Assembly (NCBI GenBank): GCA_002706765.1
Contig: PAJV01000010.1
Coordinates: 64,380 to 128,379 of the forward strand
Source of the DNA: Gimesia sp.
GTDB lineage: Bacteria > Planctomycetota > Planctomycetia > Planctomycetales > Planctomycetaceae
Direction: 5' to 3'
Length of the DNA stretch: 64,000 nucleotides
Position 1 is the stretch's first letter. Every line of letters begins with the position of its first letter. Positions 35,959 through 46,349 of the stretch are shown one piece after another. The translations under genes were made by a program, and so were the position numbers. The notes under the pieces are model-generated. The model was not told the DNA's origin. It did no database searches and worked only from the letters and a program-made list of their open reading frames with translations.

Positions 35959-36777
35959 GTGATGTTACCAGGATTTTTGATTGACATGGATGGTGTGATC
36001 TACCGTGGAACTGACCTGATTGAGGGGGCAGTTGGATTTATCAACGAGTTGAAAAAACGTGATCTACCTTTCATGTTTTTAACCAATAACAGCCAGAGGA
36101 CCCGTCGTGATGTTGTAACAAAACTGTCGCGAATGGGGATTACTGTGGGCGAAGAGCATATTTTTACCTGTGCGATGGCGACAGCCCGCTTTCTGGCACA
36201 AAGCAAGCCGAATGGGACTGCCTACGTAATTGGAGAAGGGGGGCTGCTGCATGCCTTGCACAGAAATGGATATTCGATCGTGGACCATGATCCCGATTAT
36301 GTGGTCGTCGGCGAAGGTCGTTCGATGAACTTTGAAATGATCGAAGCGGCAGTTCGCATGATTGAAAATGGGGCAAAACTGATTGCCACAAATATGGATC
36401 CGAACTGCCCGACTCAGAATGGGCCCCGGCCCGGCTGTGGAGCCATCGTCGCCATGCTGGAAGCAGCCACAAAAAAACAGGCTTTCAGTGTCGGTAAGCC
36501 CAGTCCGGTGATGATGCGGAGTGCCCGGCAGGAACTCGGTATATCCTCTGCCCAGACGACAATGATCGGTGATACGATGGAAACAGATATCCTGGGAGGG
36601 GTTGAAATGGGCTACCGATCGGTACTGGTTCTGTCCGGGGGAACTGCGTTGTCCGACCTGGCTAATTTCGCGTATCAGCCAGACCTGGTGGTGGATAGCA
36701 TTGCCGATCTGAACAACGAAGAGTTCTTTCAGTATGAACGGACTCGATTTCTTAAGCCCGAGCGTTTACTGGCCTGA
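35959..36777 (+). CDS. HAD-IIA family phosphatase (NagD-like)
   Basis: 272 residues. The first HAD motif is DMDGV (9-13), with the nucleophile Asp9 and the general acid Asp11; motif II is in FLTNNS, and motif IV is GDTMETDILGG near 213-223. A cap inserted between motifs II and III (about 80-180) is the C2 type of NagD/PGP-like enzymes. These remove phosphate from small metabolites such as nucleotides or sugar phosphates. The GTG at 35959 and the ATG at 35962 are both possible starts behind CAAGGA. The substrate is not known. Confidence 0.92.
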   Translation: MMLPGFLIDMDGVIYRGTDLIEGAVGFINELKKRDLPFMFLTNNSQRTRRDVVTKLSRMGITVGEEHIFTCAMATARFLAQSKPNGTAYVIGEGGLLHALHRNGYSIVDHDPDYVVVGEGRSMNFEMIEAAVRMIENGAKLIATNMDPNCPTQNGPRPGCGAIVAMLEAATKKQAFSVGKPSPVMMRSARQELGISSAQTTMIGDTMETDILGGVEMGYRSVLVLSGGTALSDLANFAYQPDLVVDSIADLNNEEFFQYERTRFLKPERLLA

Positions 36778-37001
36778 AAATCCAACTGTCGAGAGACTTT
36801 TTACCCGGTTTCGGCAGGAAATTCGCTTTGATTGATGCAGAACCCGTTGATGCGCGCATTGAGGTATTTCTGATGGTTCGCTACAATTCCTGAAAATATC
36901 ACGATAATGTGATTCGATACCAGATTTACAGGATTTTGCAGGAACTTCGATGATCTGCTGTTTTCGATCCATCGAGAAAAAACAGCAGCAGGAATACTTG
37001 A

Positions 37002-37793
37002 ATGGCACGTCTGACGCAGGCCGATTTATCAGATTTGAATGAGTCGTTTGAAGAACGGACTCCGCTGGAACTGATTCACTGGGCACAGGAAATGTTTGGC
37101 ACACGGCTCGCGGCATTATCGTCGATGCAGCGTGCGGGGTGTGTTGTCGCCCATATGCTGAGTGAGATTAAAGCCGACATTCCGATACTATTCGTCGATA
37201 CCGGAGTTCTGTTTCAGGAAACCCTGGAGACCCGGGATCGCCTGGTTCAAGAGTATGGCGTCAACATCGTCACACTTGAGCCTGCCAAAACCATGCAGGA
37301 ACAGACTGAGGAACTGGGGGTTCTCTATCTCTCTGTTGAGGGGCAGGAGCAGTGCTGTGATTTACGGAAAACCCAGCCCTTAATCCAGGTTGCCGAGCAG
37401 TACGATGCTCTGATTGGGAGCCTGCGTCGTGCGGATGGCGGTCAGCGTGCCAATGTACCGATTCTGGCGATTGACCCGGCCATGAACTGTCTCCGCGTGA
37501 ATATTCTGGCCAGTCTCTCCAAAGAGGAGTTTCAGAATTACCTTGAGGAAAACCAGGTCATTACCAATCCATTGCATCGGCAGGGATACCCGACGATCGG
37601 ATGTAACCGGTGCACCACGCCGGTGATGGAAAGTGAGCCAGGTCGAGCGGGCCGCTGGCGACATCTGGGGCCCTGGTCGCAATATTGCGGAATCAATCCG
37701 ACCGATGTTGCCGGTAAGCACGCACCTTCGATAGAACTGCCACAGGATCTGGTGGATCGAGTACTGGGGCGTGAAACTGATTTCATGATCTGA
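37002..37793 (+). CDS. cysH: Assimilatory APS/PAPS reductase (CysH family)
   Basis: 263 residues. It reduces adenylylated sulfate to sulfite in sulfate assimilation. Two cysteine pairs, CC (118-119) and CxxC (201-204, GCNRC), are the ligands of the [4Fe-4S] cluster that marks the APS-using branch. The catalytic cysteine is in YCGIN (229), in the place of the usual ECG(I/L)[16 protein letters not shown] near 39-53 is the nucleotide-binding P-loop-like region, with SMQ where many relatives have SFG(A/G)E. So it is probably an APS reductase with thioredoxin as donor. Sulfite reductase is encoded at 54024-55745, outside this operon. The gene stands alone. Confidence 0.92.
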   Translation: MARLTQADLSDLNESFEERTPLELIHWAQEMFGTRLAALSSMQRAGCVVAHMLSEIKADIPILFVDTGVLFQETLETRDRLVQEYGVNIVTLEPAKTMQEQTEELGVLYLSVEGQEQCCDLRKTQPLIQVAEQYDALIGSLRRADGGQRANVPILAIDPAMNCLRVNILASLSKEEFQNYLEENQVITNPLHRQGYPTIGCNRCTTPVMESEPGRAGRWRHLGPWSQYCGINPTDVAGKHAPSIELPQDLVDRVLGRETDFMI

Positions 37794-37799
37794 TGGATA

Positions 37800-38756
37800 T
37801 CATTGCGACTCTGTCGGTTCCAAGTGTAAACGGGTAGTAGAACTCCCCCAGGCGGGAATGAACCCCGCAGCGCGGCTTTTCTGAAAGAACTGTTTCCGAT
37901 CAGCTTTCGTGTCTGTATAGCCGAGCGTGAAGACTGTTGTATGCCCCTGCTGCTGGATTTGCCGCAGCTCGCGTTCTTTTGCTTCGATCCATTCACCGGA
38001 ATGCATGTAAGCAGATTCCCAGAGTAAACCATCCGGATTGTGAGGATGTTGCTGTTGCAGGTCTAATCCCGGCACAAAAACTCCGGCGGCATCTCCCACA
38101 AACACAGTCTTACCGATCAGATTCAATCCTCGGTTCTGCAGAATGAATTTTTCAGGTGAAACCGCTTTGATCTCCCTGATCAGGGAAATCATTGATTTCA
38201 CGCTTTGTGCTCTGCGTGGGACAGGCCAGTCTTTCTTTGTGATATATAAATCAACCGAATCGATGGTGTCCAGGAACAGGCCATCGACTGGCAGTTGATA
38301 AATCTGCCTGACTCGCTGCATGACAAAATCGCGCCAGGCTGGTTGTCTGACATCCATATGCCAGGACTGGAACGTTTCGTTTTTGCTGAGACTCATCTCT
38401 GCCAGAGAAGACTGGGGCGCATGTTGCTTTAAATACTGTTGGAAATTCTGTTGTTCAATCTGACCCAGTTCTCCCACACTGAGGTATGCGATCATTTTTG
38501 CTTTAACCTGCTGCGCGCGATCAGCCAGCTTTTGAATCTGTTCTTTACTCAGCCCGCGGAGTTCGATTACCACTACCTGTCCTGGTTGCATGCGCTGCTG
38601 TAACAGGTTCAGTACTTGAGGGTCGCTGCCATAATAGAGTTGAAAGCCGACAGGTTTGGATTTATCTGTTTCCTCACCCATTATCGCTGGAGGTGAAATC
38701 ACGAAGAGCATCAGATACATTACTGCTGGATTGATACGGGGCAAAATGTAATTCAT
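37800..38756 (-). CDS. Exported GH114-like (endo-alpha-1,4-polygalactosaminidase-like) protein
   Basis: 318 residues with a signal peptide (about 1-27, ending IMGEETD). The TIM-barrel phrases match the GH114/TM1410 family: VVVIELRGLSKEQI, MIAYLSVGELGQIE (usual Y-x-S-x-G-E), WHMDVRQPAWRDFVMQRV, and VDGLFLDTIDSVDLY with the catalytic-type aspartates. Family members cut polygalactosamine-containing exopolysaccharides; whether this one does is not known. It converges with cysH (six-base gap) and is divergent from the sulfatase, with 112 bases between them holding both promoters. Confidence 0.82.
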   Translation of the reverse strand: MNYILPRINPAVMYLMLFVISPPAIMGEETDKSKPVGFQLYYGSDPQVLNLLQQRMQPGQVVVIELRGLSKEQIQKLADRAQQVKAKMIAYLSVGELGQIEQQNFQQYLKQHAPQSSLAEMSLSKNETFQSWHMDVRQPAWRDFVMQRVRQIYQLPVDGLFLDTIDSVDLYITKKDWPVPRRAQSVKSMISLIREIKAVSPEKFILQNRGLNLIGKTVFVGDAAGVFVPGLDLQQQHPHNPDGLLWESAYMHSGEWIEAKERELRQIQQQGHTTVFTLGYTDTKADRKQFFQKSRAAGFIPAWGSSTTRLHLEPTESQ

Positions 38757-38868
38757 GAATCGGGATCCCGAAATGTTGTTTGTATTTTCTCGAAAGCATC
38801 TGTTATTCTAAAGTAGATTACCAGCTTATCGAAAGTATCCTTTGTTGAAATCATCTGAAAGTACATCC

Positions 38869-40374
38869 ATGAGTCTGAATCAGATCCAGCGTCACCGTCG
38901 CAGCCTATGCAAAATCATCAGTCTGACTTTACTGGTTTGTCTGTTTTCGATCCTCAGGGTAAATGCTGCTGACACGCCGCCCAATATCATATTGATTGTC
39001 AGCGACGATCAGGGATATCGGGATCTGGGCAGCTTCGGCAGTGAGGAGATTATTACACCCCATCTGGATCGTCTGGCAAAAGAAGGGGCTAAGCTGACCA
39101 GTTTCTATGTCACCTGGCCGGCCTGTACTCCCAGTCGAGGCAGCCTGCTGACGGGGCGTTATCCTCAGCGAAACGGGATCTACGATATGATTCGCAATGA
39201 AGCACCGGACTATGGTCACAAATACAAACCTGAGGAATATGAAGTGACGTTCGAGCGGATTGGCGGTATGGATGTCCGTGAAAAATTACTGCCAGCACTG
39301 TTAAAACCGGCAGGATATGTCAGCGCCATTTATGGGAAATGGGATCTGGGGATACACAAACGGTTTCTGCCCCTTGCCCGGGGGTTCGATGAATTTTATG
39401 GTTTTACGAACACCGGCATCGATTACTTCACTCATGAGCGATACGGAGTGCCTTCCATGTATCGCAATAATCAGCCGACTGAGGAAGACAAAGGCACGTA
39501 TTGCACGTACCTGTTTCAACGGGAAGCGGTGCGTTTTATCAAAGAAAATCATCAGCGACCATTTTTTCTTTATTTGCCTTTCAATGCACCCCATGGAGCC
39601 TCCAGCCTGGATCCCCGAATCCGTGGCGGTGCCCAGGCCCCGGAAAAATACAAAAAAATGTATCCGCATTTGCAGGATACGCTGGTGACGAAGAAGAAAA
39701 CGGGACGCTATGAATTTCGTGAAAGTCCAGGGGGGCCTGTCATTAATCAGGGGGTCTCTGCCAGCAAGCGACGACTGGAGTATGTGGCTTCCATTACCTG
39801 TATGGACGATGCGATTGGCGAAATGCTGGGATTGCTGGACGAATATCAAATCGCCGACAATACCATCGTGGTTTTCTTCTCTGACAACGGGGGCAGTGGC
39901 GGTGCAGACAACAGTCCTCTCAAAGGAAAAAAGGGGATGATGTTTGAAGGGGGAATCCGCGTGCCCTGCCTGGTACGATACCCCGCCAAAATAAAACCGG
40001 GAACGGTAAACGATGATCTGCTGACGTCACTGGAACTGGTTCCGACGTTCCTCAAAGAAGCCGGGATTCCAATGCCAGCTGATACCGTCATTGATGGTTA
40101 CGATATGCTGCCTGTCCTGACGGGGAAGACGGCCTCTCCCCGGGACGAAATGTTCTGGCAACGTCGCGCCGATAAAGCAGCGCGGGTCGGGAGCTGGAAG
40201 TGGGTGGAGTCGGCGAAAGGAAATGGTCTATTTGACCTGTCGCAGGATATCGGCGAAAAACATGATCTCTCCAAAGCACATCCTGAAAAGCTTAAAGAAA
40301 TGAAGGCCCGTTTTGCAGACTGGAAAAAAGCGATGGCCGATGCAGAACCGAGGGGGCCGTTCCGTGATTATTAA
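38869..40374 (+). CDS. Exported sulfatase (arylsulfatase family)
   Basis: 501 residues from the ATG at 38869; a TTG nine codons earlier is also open but gives an unlikely signal. Signal peptide about 10-33 (ending VNA-ADT). The metal-binding IVSDDQG (44-50) and the sulfatase signature CTPSRGSLLTGR, with Cys86 as the residue turned into formylglycine, are intact. KWDLGIHKRFLPLARGFDEFYGF and FFSDNGG are further family marks. It removes sulfate esters, most likely from polysaccharides. A cysteine-type signature needs a maturase; the FGE-like fragment at 1-399 lacks the expected cysteines and is not a good candidate. Confidence 0.95.
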   Translation: MSLNQIQRHRRSLCKIISLTLLVCLFSILRVNAADTPPNIILIVSDDQGYRDLGSFGSEEIITPHLDRLAKEGAKLTSFYVTWPACTPSRGSLLTGRYPQRNGIYDMIRNEAPDYGHKYKPEEYEVTFERIGGMDVREKLLPALLKPAGYVSAIYGKWDLGIHKRFLPLARGFDEFYGFTNTGIDYFTHERYGVPSMYRNNQPTEEDKGTYCTYLFQREAVRFIKENHQRPFFLYLPFNAPHGASSLDPRIRGGAQAPEKYKKMYPHLQDTLVTKKKTGRYEFRESPGGPVINQGVSASKRRLEYVASITCMDDAIGEMLGLLDEYQIADNTIVVFFSDNGGSGGADNSPLKGKKGMMFEGGIRVPCLVRYPAKIKPGTVNDDLLTSLELVPTFLKEAGIPMPADTVIDGYDMLPVLTGKTASPRDEMFWQRRADKAARVGSWKWVESAKGNGLFDLSQDIGEKHDLSKAHPEKLKEMKARFADWKKAMADAEPRGPFRDY

Positions 40375-40391
40375 TCCGCAGGGAGTTCGAA

Positions 40392-43292
40392 TCAGGGTTT
40401 TGTGAGCAGTTCCAGTTCTTGTGCAGGCAGTTCTACGAGTGAATCGACAGGCAGACTCTGTTCAATCAGTTCCAGACCGCAGATCAGCGGTTCTCCTGTA
40501 AGCGCAGTGAATGTCAGGTTCAGTTTCTGATCCAGGTGGATTTGTGAAAACTCGCGCACCAGAATCTTCTGGCTGGATTTTGTCTCCTGAAAAATATCGA
40601 ACTGGCTGATCAGGGGCTTTCCATTGAGCGAAATATCAAAGACCCGTTGCCCGGTGCTGGAAAACTGCGGCTCTCTGAAATAGAGCCGGACTGTGTAATC
40701 TCCGGCTTTTATTTGATTCAATCGGATTTCACGAACGCCCGTGATACCTGACGCGCCCACCCACGGCCAGCCTCGTCCTCCTTCTATCCAGAGAGAATGC
40801 TCATAGAAAGGTTTTACTGATATCGGGCTGACCTGCAGATCAAGTTCTGGAGAAGGACCACCCACGCTGGGAATATCCAGCCAGAGGGTGCCTTTGTCGG
40901 TCATTCGATCGCCGGGCGCACCAAAGTTTAAACCGACGCGATGAACCTGTTGCACATCGCTTTTTCCCCAGACCATCCATTGCTCGTGTGTCTCGGGCAT
41001 CGCGATCAGGGAAAGTCCCACTGGCAGGGGATAGCTGCAGGTGCATCCCTGAAAATAGTAGGGGACGTTGAGCAATCCATTGGCGGGGACGATGCTGTTG
41101 GTACAGCCGGAACGGGGGCCGCTGATATGAATTGTGCCGCTTTCGATTCGTTTATCGTAAAACGCCGCCGTTCCTGATCGCATGGTATAAAGGTAGCTGT
41201 AGTCGACGCCTCCATCGCAGCCATAACTTTTAGGGAACGCGCGCGGCTCGGTTTTACCCGTGAGTGGGTTGGTGCGTTCTCCAATGACGGGAGGAGCCGG
41301 GCTCCAGTCGTTTTTCTGATAAGGGGGCCGATATTGACTGGGTTGTTTTTGTGCCTGGTCCAGTGTTGGTAATTCTGTAGTCAGCATTTCTGCCTGCGAT
41401 GCAGTCAGTTTTCTTCCGGTATACACGTCCGCAAACTGTGGTGCGAGTAATTGATACGGTGGGCGAATGCCAGCCGGATAGCCTTGCCAGTACTTCGAAT
41501 GCGAGATCATGACTCCATCTACAAACAGTGGTTGCGGTGCCCGTTTAAAATTTCCCACGCTGTCGTCATACCAGAGAACTCCGACGGGAGCTTTCACAAG
41601 TTCGTCAGGACTGGACCAGCCCCCTGTATAATTTGTTGATCCGGGGATTGCACCTGATTTTTCAAATACCGTATACCCGTCAATACGTGAAATTTTGGCT
41701 TGAGAGAGCGTTTCAAACTCTGCAGCCAGCTTTTGATGGTCGGCTTCTGAACATTTCAAAAGTAATCTGCCACCATAGGGTCTGAGTGCCGGGTAAAGAA
41801 GGGAAATCAGGTCTGAATACGATTTCACTCCCGAGGCAATGTGTTCTGCGGCGATAATCGTTTGAGCAAAGTAGGGGGGAAGTTGAATCTCCTCCAGCGT
41901 GCCGGATAGAAATGACAGTTGGGAACTGGAATGTCCCCGTTCGTGATATAGCTGACGCAGGGATTTGATCTGTCCTGCATGCTTCACTGGATAAATCAAT
42001 TGCAACTGCGGTTGAGTCAGTAATGAATCGAGCAGCCTGGCATCGGGAATGCCTGCCAGAAGGACGTAACCTCCTGCCTGAAGCGGTCCTGAAAATATTT
42101 CTGGTATGGGGTTGGATTGAGGCGTGTCGGGTTGCTTTGTCGGCTGCTTCAGTAAAGGTGATTCGTAGGTGACTGGTGTGGTGGGTTCTGAACCCAGGCA
42201 ATAAATGCTGCCTTCGAGAGTCACTGCGATCAGATAATCCGAGGCAACGAGCAGAGAATGGATGGTCCCGTCTACACCCGGGATGGGGGTCTGATATTTG
42301 AGGCTTTGATTGCCGACCTGAATCTGCTGCCTGAGCCCGCGCTTGCCATCGGGACCATAGTTCTGGCCATTTTCATGACGGGCTGAATTCACGTCGCGAT
42401 CGAATTGCAGACTGGGAGTGGCGACTTCAGTTTCGCCTCGTCGTGCTGCTTTATCTGCTGCGGTAAACCAGCCTCCAGGGGTACGCCCCGGTTTGGGGAG
42501 TTCAAATGCAACCAGTTTTCCTGTCTGTTTATTCAGACGGGCGGGGAATGCAGTACCACAGGGAACAATCAGTTCGTTGTCAGAGATAACCAGATAACCC
42601 TGCGGTGTCACGCCTCCCAGGGCTTCTGCGGCATGGGGGTGTTGTCCATACAGGAATCCCAGGCGATCATTCATCCATTTGACTTTACCGGTCGTTGTAT
42701 CGAGGGCATAAATAAAAACGCCTTCAAACGGCCAGACCCCTGCTGCGAAATAGACTGTGTCATTTTCAATGACGGGGCCTCCCCTTACAGGCCAGACTGA
42801 GATCAAGCGGCGATTGCCGAGAATCAGACGCCTGGATGGGACTGCACGGAATTTCCAGAGCAGTTTGCCGGTCTGAGCAGAGACAGCATAGAGACAGCCA
42901 TCATCGGAACCAAAATACACAGCATCTTTCCAGGACACCGGTGCAAAGCGTATCGGACCCTCCGTTGTATACTTCCAGAGTTGTTTCCCCGTTTTCAGGT
43001 CAAGGGCTGTCACACTGTCATTCTGAGAGGAACCGAAAAACAGAATTTCATCTTTGACCACCGGTTCGTAGCCCGCGTCAAACTGCAGGCGTTCATTTTT
43101 ATATGCCGGTTCCAGCTGGGGGAGTCGATGTACCCACTGCAGATGAAGCGACTCGGGAAGTAGCTGTTCCGTTTGTGCCGAACGAGCCGGGTCCTTGCGC
43201 CACATCGCCCAGTCACTGGCCTGAACTGCTCTCTCCTGTAGTGAACCCAGGAGAAGCAGCAGCAGGGATACTCTCAAAGCAGAATAGCGCAT
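40392..43292 (-). CDS. Exported PQQ-like beta-propeller protein with malectin-like C-terminal domain
   Basis: 966 residues. A signal peptide (about 1-25) is followed by DWAMWRKDPARSAQ and blade repeats of the BamB/quinoprotein type: TALDLKTGKQLWKYTTEGPIRFAP, GSDDGCLYAVSAQTGKLLWKFR, IYALDTTTGKVKWMN. A middle part (about 380-560) includes a region resembling a nucleotide- or SAM-binding fold (SGVKSYSDLISLLYPALRPYGGRLLLKC). The C-terminal 140 residues look like a malectin carbohydrate-binding domain (AGDYTVRLYFREPQFSSTGQRVFDISLNGK). No PQQ ligands are evident. I infer a large periplasmic or surface carbohydrate-binding protein. It converges with the sulfatase (17 bases), suggesting a link with sulfated glycans. 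Confidence 0.85.
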   Translation of the reverse strand: MRYSALRVSLLLLLLGSLQERAVQASDWAMWRKDPARSAQTEQLLPESLHLQWVHRLPQLEPAYKNERLQFDAGYEPVVKDEILFFGSSQNDSVTALDLKTGKQLWKYTTEGPIRFAPVSWKDAVYFGSDDGCLYAVSAQTGKLLWKFRAVPSRRLILGNRRLISVWPVRGGPVIENDTVYFAAGVWPFEGVFIYALDTTTGKVKWMNDRLGFLYGQHPHAAEALGGVTPQGYLVISDNELIVPCGTAFPARLNKQTGKLVAFELPKPGRTPGGWFTAADKAARRGETEVATPSLQFDRDVNSARHENGQNYGPDGKRGLRQQIQVGNQSLKYQTPIPGVDGTIHSLLVASDYLIAVTLEGSIYCLGSEPTTPVTYESPLLKQPTKQPDTPQSNPIPEIFSGPLQAGGYVLLAGIPDARLLDSLLTQPQLQLIYPVKHAGQIKSLRQLYHERGHSSSQLSFLSGTLEEIQLPPYFAQTIIAAEHIASGVKSYSDLISLLYPALRPYGGRLLLKCSEADHQKLAAEFETLSQAKISRIDGYTVFEKSGAIPGSTNYTGGWSSPDELVKAPVGVLWYDDSVGNFKRAPQPLFVDGVMISHSKYWQGYPAGIRPPYQLLAPQFADVYTGRKLTASQAEMLTTELPTLDQAQKQPSQYRPPYQKNDWSPAPPVIGERTNPLTGKTEPRAFPKSYGCDGGVDYSYLYTMRSGTAAFYDKRIESGTIHISGPRSGCTNSIVPANGLLNVPYYFQGCTCSYPLPVGLSLIAMPETHEQWMVWGKSDVQQVHRVGLNFGAPGDRMTDKGTLWLDIPSVGGPSPELDLQVSPISVKPFYEHSLWIEGGRGWPWVGASGITGVREIRLNQIKAGDYTVRLYFREPQFSSTGQRVFDISLNGKPLISQFDIFQETKSSQKILVREFSQIHLDQKLNLTFTALTGEPLICGLELIEQSLPVDSLVELPAQELELLTKP

Positions 43293-43381
43293 TCAGCCAG
43301 CCCTTTATCAGGAATGCAGGAAAGCAAAACTTGAGAAAGCGTTCTCTCAGACTTTAAAACTATCAGCTGTATCCGTTCGAT

Positions 43382-44038
43382 TCAACTCTCTTCCTGAGTG
43401 GATTCTTCTGGATGTGGAATGGAAGAGTCCGGGTGTGATACCTGTAAACTGGCCCAGATTGCTGCCAGACAACTGAATACCAGCTCTATAGTCCAGAACA
43501 GTTGAGGCCAGGGTGCTTCGACACGCGCCACGGAGGATATCCGATGTTGCAGGTAGGACGAGACAGCCAGTAACTGTTGTTCTTTGTCTTGCCGTTCCTG
43601 TTTGGCAGCTTCGAACTGCTTCAGTACCTGATCGTATTGCTTGCGGGACTCCGGATCGGTGGGAGGTTCCCCTTGCATCATCCGGTTCAGCATCAACGAA
43701 GTTTTGTCTAATTTGAATTGCTGCAGAGTTGCTTCTTTATAACGCTGATGCGACAGATACAGGACCAGTGACTGGCCGAATACAGTCAGGCAGAGGATGG
43801 ATACAAGCAGAGATCGCTTGACAGGTACATCCAGTTTGACAGCCAGGCTCGTCAGTAATCCACCTGCAATCAGACCATAGACGACAGCAAAAACGAGCAA
43901 TAATTTCAGTCGTTCCGGCAGATGGACTGCCAGAATTGAAAGTGCCGTAATCAAAACCAGCCCGATACAGAACCATTGAAAAAAGCTGGACTTCGAACTG
44001 ATCGTCGCCGCGGGGGATACTAAAGACGGATCCGTCAT
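43382..44038 (-). CDS. Membrane protein with four hydrophobic segments and a coiled-coil loop
   Basis: 218 residues. Three hydrophobic segments occur in the first half (about 21-42, 47-68 and 77-97). A long charged helix follows (about 98-170: QRYKEATLQQFKLDKTSLMLNRM and KQFEAAKQERQDKEQQLLAV), probably a coiled coil, and then a last membrane helix (about 185-200). The family is not recognised. It lies 10 bases downstream of trpS on the same strand, so it is probably co-transcribed with it. No function is proposed. Confidence 0.65.
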   Translation of the reverse strand: MTDPSLVSPAATISSKSSFFQWFCIGLVLITALSILAVHLPERLKLLLVFAVVYGLIAGGLLTSLAVKLDVPVKRSLLVSILCLTVFGQSLVLYLSHQRYKEATLQQFKLDKTSLMLNRMMQGEPPTDPESRKQYDQVLKQFEAAKQERQDKEQQLLAVSSYLQHRISSVARVEAPWPQLFWTIELVFSCLAAIWASLQVSHPDSSIPHPEESTQEES

Positions 44039-44048
44039 ATTCTCAGTT

Positions 44049-45029
44049 TCATTTTGCTAAATGTTTTGATCCCAGGCCACAGGCGGCCTGAACCCGGTCC
44101 AGTACCTGCTTCCCTTTTTCTCTGGCTTTGCGGGCACCTTCAGCCAGAATATCATTCAGGGTATCGGTATCTGCAGCGAGTTGCTCTCTTCGTTCCCTGG
44201 CCGGGCCGAAGTATGCGAGGGCAGCATCGTGAACAGCCTGTTTCGCTTCACCATAACCCATGCCCCCGGCGCGGTAACGCTGCGCCAGTTCTGCCTGCTG
44301 TGTTTCATCTGCGAAGAGTCTGTAAAGTGCATAAACGGCACACGTGTCGGGGTCTTTAGGGTCTTCCAGTGCAGCCGAGTCTGTTTTGATGGACATGACT
44401 TTTTTGCGCTGCTTTTTGGGATCCTCAAATATTTCGATCACATTTTTATAACTTTTGGACATCTTTTCGCCATCAATGCCAGGTACCTTCGCTGAAGTAT
44501 CCAGGACGCGTGATTCGGGTAGAATCAGTGTTTCACCAAACAGAGAATTAAAGCGTTGTGCCAGGTCACGAGTGACTTCGACATGCTGAATCTGATCCTG
44601 GCCGACGGGGACCAGATCACTGTCATAAAGTAAAATATCAGCAGCCATCAAAACCGGGTATGTAAACAATCCCGCGTCGGCGGCGATCCCTTTATCTTTC
44701 TTATCTTTGTAAGCATGACATTTTTCCAGAAGGCTCATCTGAGTGATTGTCATCAGTATCCATGTGAGATCGGTAATCTCGGGAACGTCTGACTGTCGGA
44801 ACAGTGTGGCTTTCTGAGGGTCCAGTCCGAGTGCGAGGAGATCGATGGCCGCTTCCTGTGTATTCTGACGCAGGCGCTTGGCGTCCCGGATTGTGGTCAG
44901 GGCGTGTAAGTCGGCAATGAAATAGAAAGCCTGCTGATTCTCCTGCAGGTCGATGTATTGCTTGATCGCGCCAAAGTAATTTCCCCAGTGGAAGCGGCCC
45001 GTCGGTTGGATTCCAGATAACACTCGCAT
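44049..45029 (-). CDS. trpS: Tryptophan--tRNA ligase
   Basis: 326 residues, the normal length for bacterial TrpRS. Class I aminoacyl-tRNA synthetase that charges tRNA-Trp in the cytoplasm. The first signature is FHWGN (13-17) after GIQPTGR, and the second KMSKS (189-193). The tryptophan-pocket region [29 protein letters not shown] is clear. It lies 80 bases from pyrD upstream. No Trp-rich leader or T-box was found before it. Confidence 0.98.
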   Translation of the reverse strand: MRVLSGIQPTGRFHWGNYFGAIKQYIDLQENQQAFYFIADLHALTTIRDAKRLRQNTQEAAIDLLALGLDPQKATLFRQSDVPEITDLTWILMTITQMSLLEKCHAYKDKKDKGIAADAGLFTYPVLMAADILLYDSDLVPVGQDQIQHVEVTRDLAQRFNSLFGETLILPESRVLDTSAKVPGIDGEKMSKSYKNVIEIFEDPKKQRKKVMSIKTDSAALEDPKDPDTCAVYALYRLFADETQQAELAQRYRAGGMGYGEAKQAVHDAALAYFGPARERREQLAADTDTLNDILAEGARKAREKGKQVLDRVQAACGLGSKHLAK

Positions 45030-45109
45030 GAATGGATTTTCTATATAGTCTTTGAAACAGAGAGTAATTGATCAAATGGTTCTGCCACAACGGGTATTGG
45101 AAAGGGGGT

Positions 45110-46048
45110 CTACCGTTCCGGATACTTCAGGGAGCCCACAAGTTCACTGATATGTGAGCATTTTTCGGAGACGAGTATCTCTTCCAACTCATTGACCAGT
45201 TGTGCCGCAAGACCTGGATTGTAGAAGTTGGCAGTACCAATTTGAACAGCAGAAGCACCAGCGACGATGAATTCCATGACATCATCGATATTGGCAATAC
45301 CACCTACCCCAATAATCGGGATGTCAACAGCGCGGGCCACCTGGCAGACAACCCGTAAAGCGACCGGTTTGATAGCGGGGCCGCTGAGGCCTCCAAAAAT
45401 GCCACCCAGTATCGGCTTTCGACGGCGCCAGTCGATGGCTGTTCCCTGGACAGTGTTGATCAGGGAGACGGCATCTGCTCCCCCGGCAGTGGCCGCCTGG
45501 GCGATCTCAACAACGCTGGTCACATTTGGCGTCAACTTTGCGATGATGGGTAACTGGCAGCTCTCTGTGACCTGTTTGAGCATCTTTTCGGTCATCTCGG
45601 GCTGTGTACCGTAATCAACACCACCACTGACGTTCGGGCAGGAGATATTCAGTTCCAGTGCTGCAATCTGATCGGGGTATTGATCAAGTCGGGAAGCCAT
45701 GACGGCCATTTCATCAATGCTGCGTCCGGCGATATTCACAATCAGCGCTGTTTCGAGGGAAGAGAGGTAGTTCAGATGCTTTTCCAGAAAGAGATCAATG
45801 CCGTCATTATCCAGGCCAATGGAATTGAGCAGGCCAGCACTGGTTTCCACCGTACGGGGAGGGGGGTTGCCGATACGTGGTTCTGTGGTAATCGTTTTGG
45901 GAATAATTCCCCCCAGGCGGGAAAAATCCAGGAATGCTGCCATTTCTTTTGCGTAACCAAAAGTCCCCGATGCCACAAGGACGGGATTTTTAAGATGCAG
46001 GCGGTTCAGGGAAACCGCTAAGGGATCCGTTTGGGTGGGAGCATTCAT
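45110..46048 (-). CDS. pyrD: Dihydroorotate dehydrogenase, class 1B-like
   Basis: 312 residues. It oxidises dihydroorotate to orotate in pyrimidine synthesis, using FMN in a TIM barrel. Visible marks are [15 protein letters not shown] near the N-terminus, [11 protein letters not shown] with the catalytic cysteine that marks class 1 enzymes, and the FMN phosphate site [31 protein letters not shown]. The length and GTFGY motif fit class 1B (NAD-linked through PyrK); no pyrK gene is adjacent, so the electron acceptor is uncertain. Confidence 0.94.
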   Translation of the reverse strand: MNAPTQTDPLAVSLNRLHLKNPVLVASGTFGYAKEMAAFLDFSRLGGIIPKTITTEPRIGNPPPRTVETSAGLLNSIGLDNDGIDLFLEKHLNYLSSLETALIVNIAGRSIDEMAVMASRLDQYPDQIAALELNISCPNVSGGVDYGTQPEMTEKMLKQVTESCQLPIIAKLTPNVTSVVEIAQAATAGGADAVSLINTVQGTAIDWRRRKPILGGIFGGLSGPAIKPVALRVVCQVARAVDIPIIGVGGIANIDDVMEFIVAGASAVQIGTANFYNPGLAAQLVNELEEILVSEKCSHISELVGSLKYPER

Positions 46049-46349
46049 CTAATCAGGTCCATGTAGCCAGTGGCTACTTGCTCATTCTATTTATAAAAAA
46101 TATCAGGTTGGCAGGCCAGCCATCTGGCTCTGAGGTCTATTTTCTAATCTGGAAATCCACTGAACCACATCTTAGCGTTCCTTGATGATGAGAACCAGTT
46201 AGGGCGGTATGGAAAACAGTGACCACAATAGCAAGAAAAGCTGCCGGGAATGAATTCCCGGCAGCTTTAAATATATTCGAGGCAACAGCCGGTTCAAATG
46301 GAGTTGATCCAGTCAAACGACTTGCGCGTGAGTCCCTGAGCTATAAAAA
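46049..46349. other. 301-base gap between pyrD and a small lipoprotein gene
   Basis: It holds the symmetric terminator at 46237-46268. Nothing else is recognised; the pyrD promoter should lie within 46049-46236. Confidence 0.5.
46237..46268 (-). terminator. Rho-independent terminator of the small lipoprotein gene
   Basis: A perfect 14-base stem AAAGCTGCCGGGAA (46237-46250) with its complement at 46255-46268 and a four-base loop. On the minus strand it ends in TTTTCTT. It may also work in the plus direction. Confidence 0.9.

Noticed and set aside
36811-36825. Sigma-54-like element before cysH (CGGCAGG-AAAT-TCGC)
   Set aside because: Three departures from the consensus, including the -12 TTGC; not convincing.
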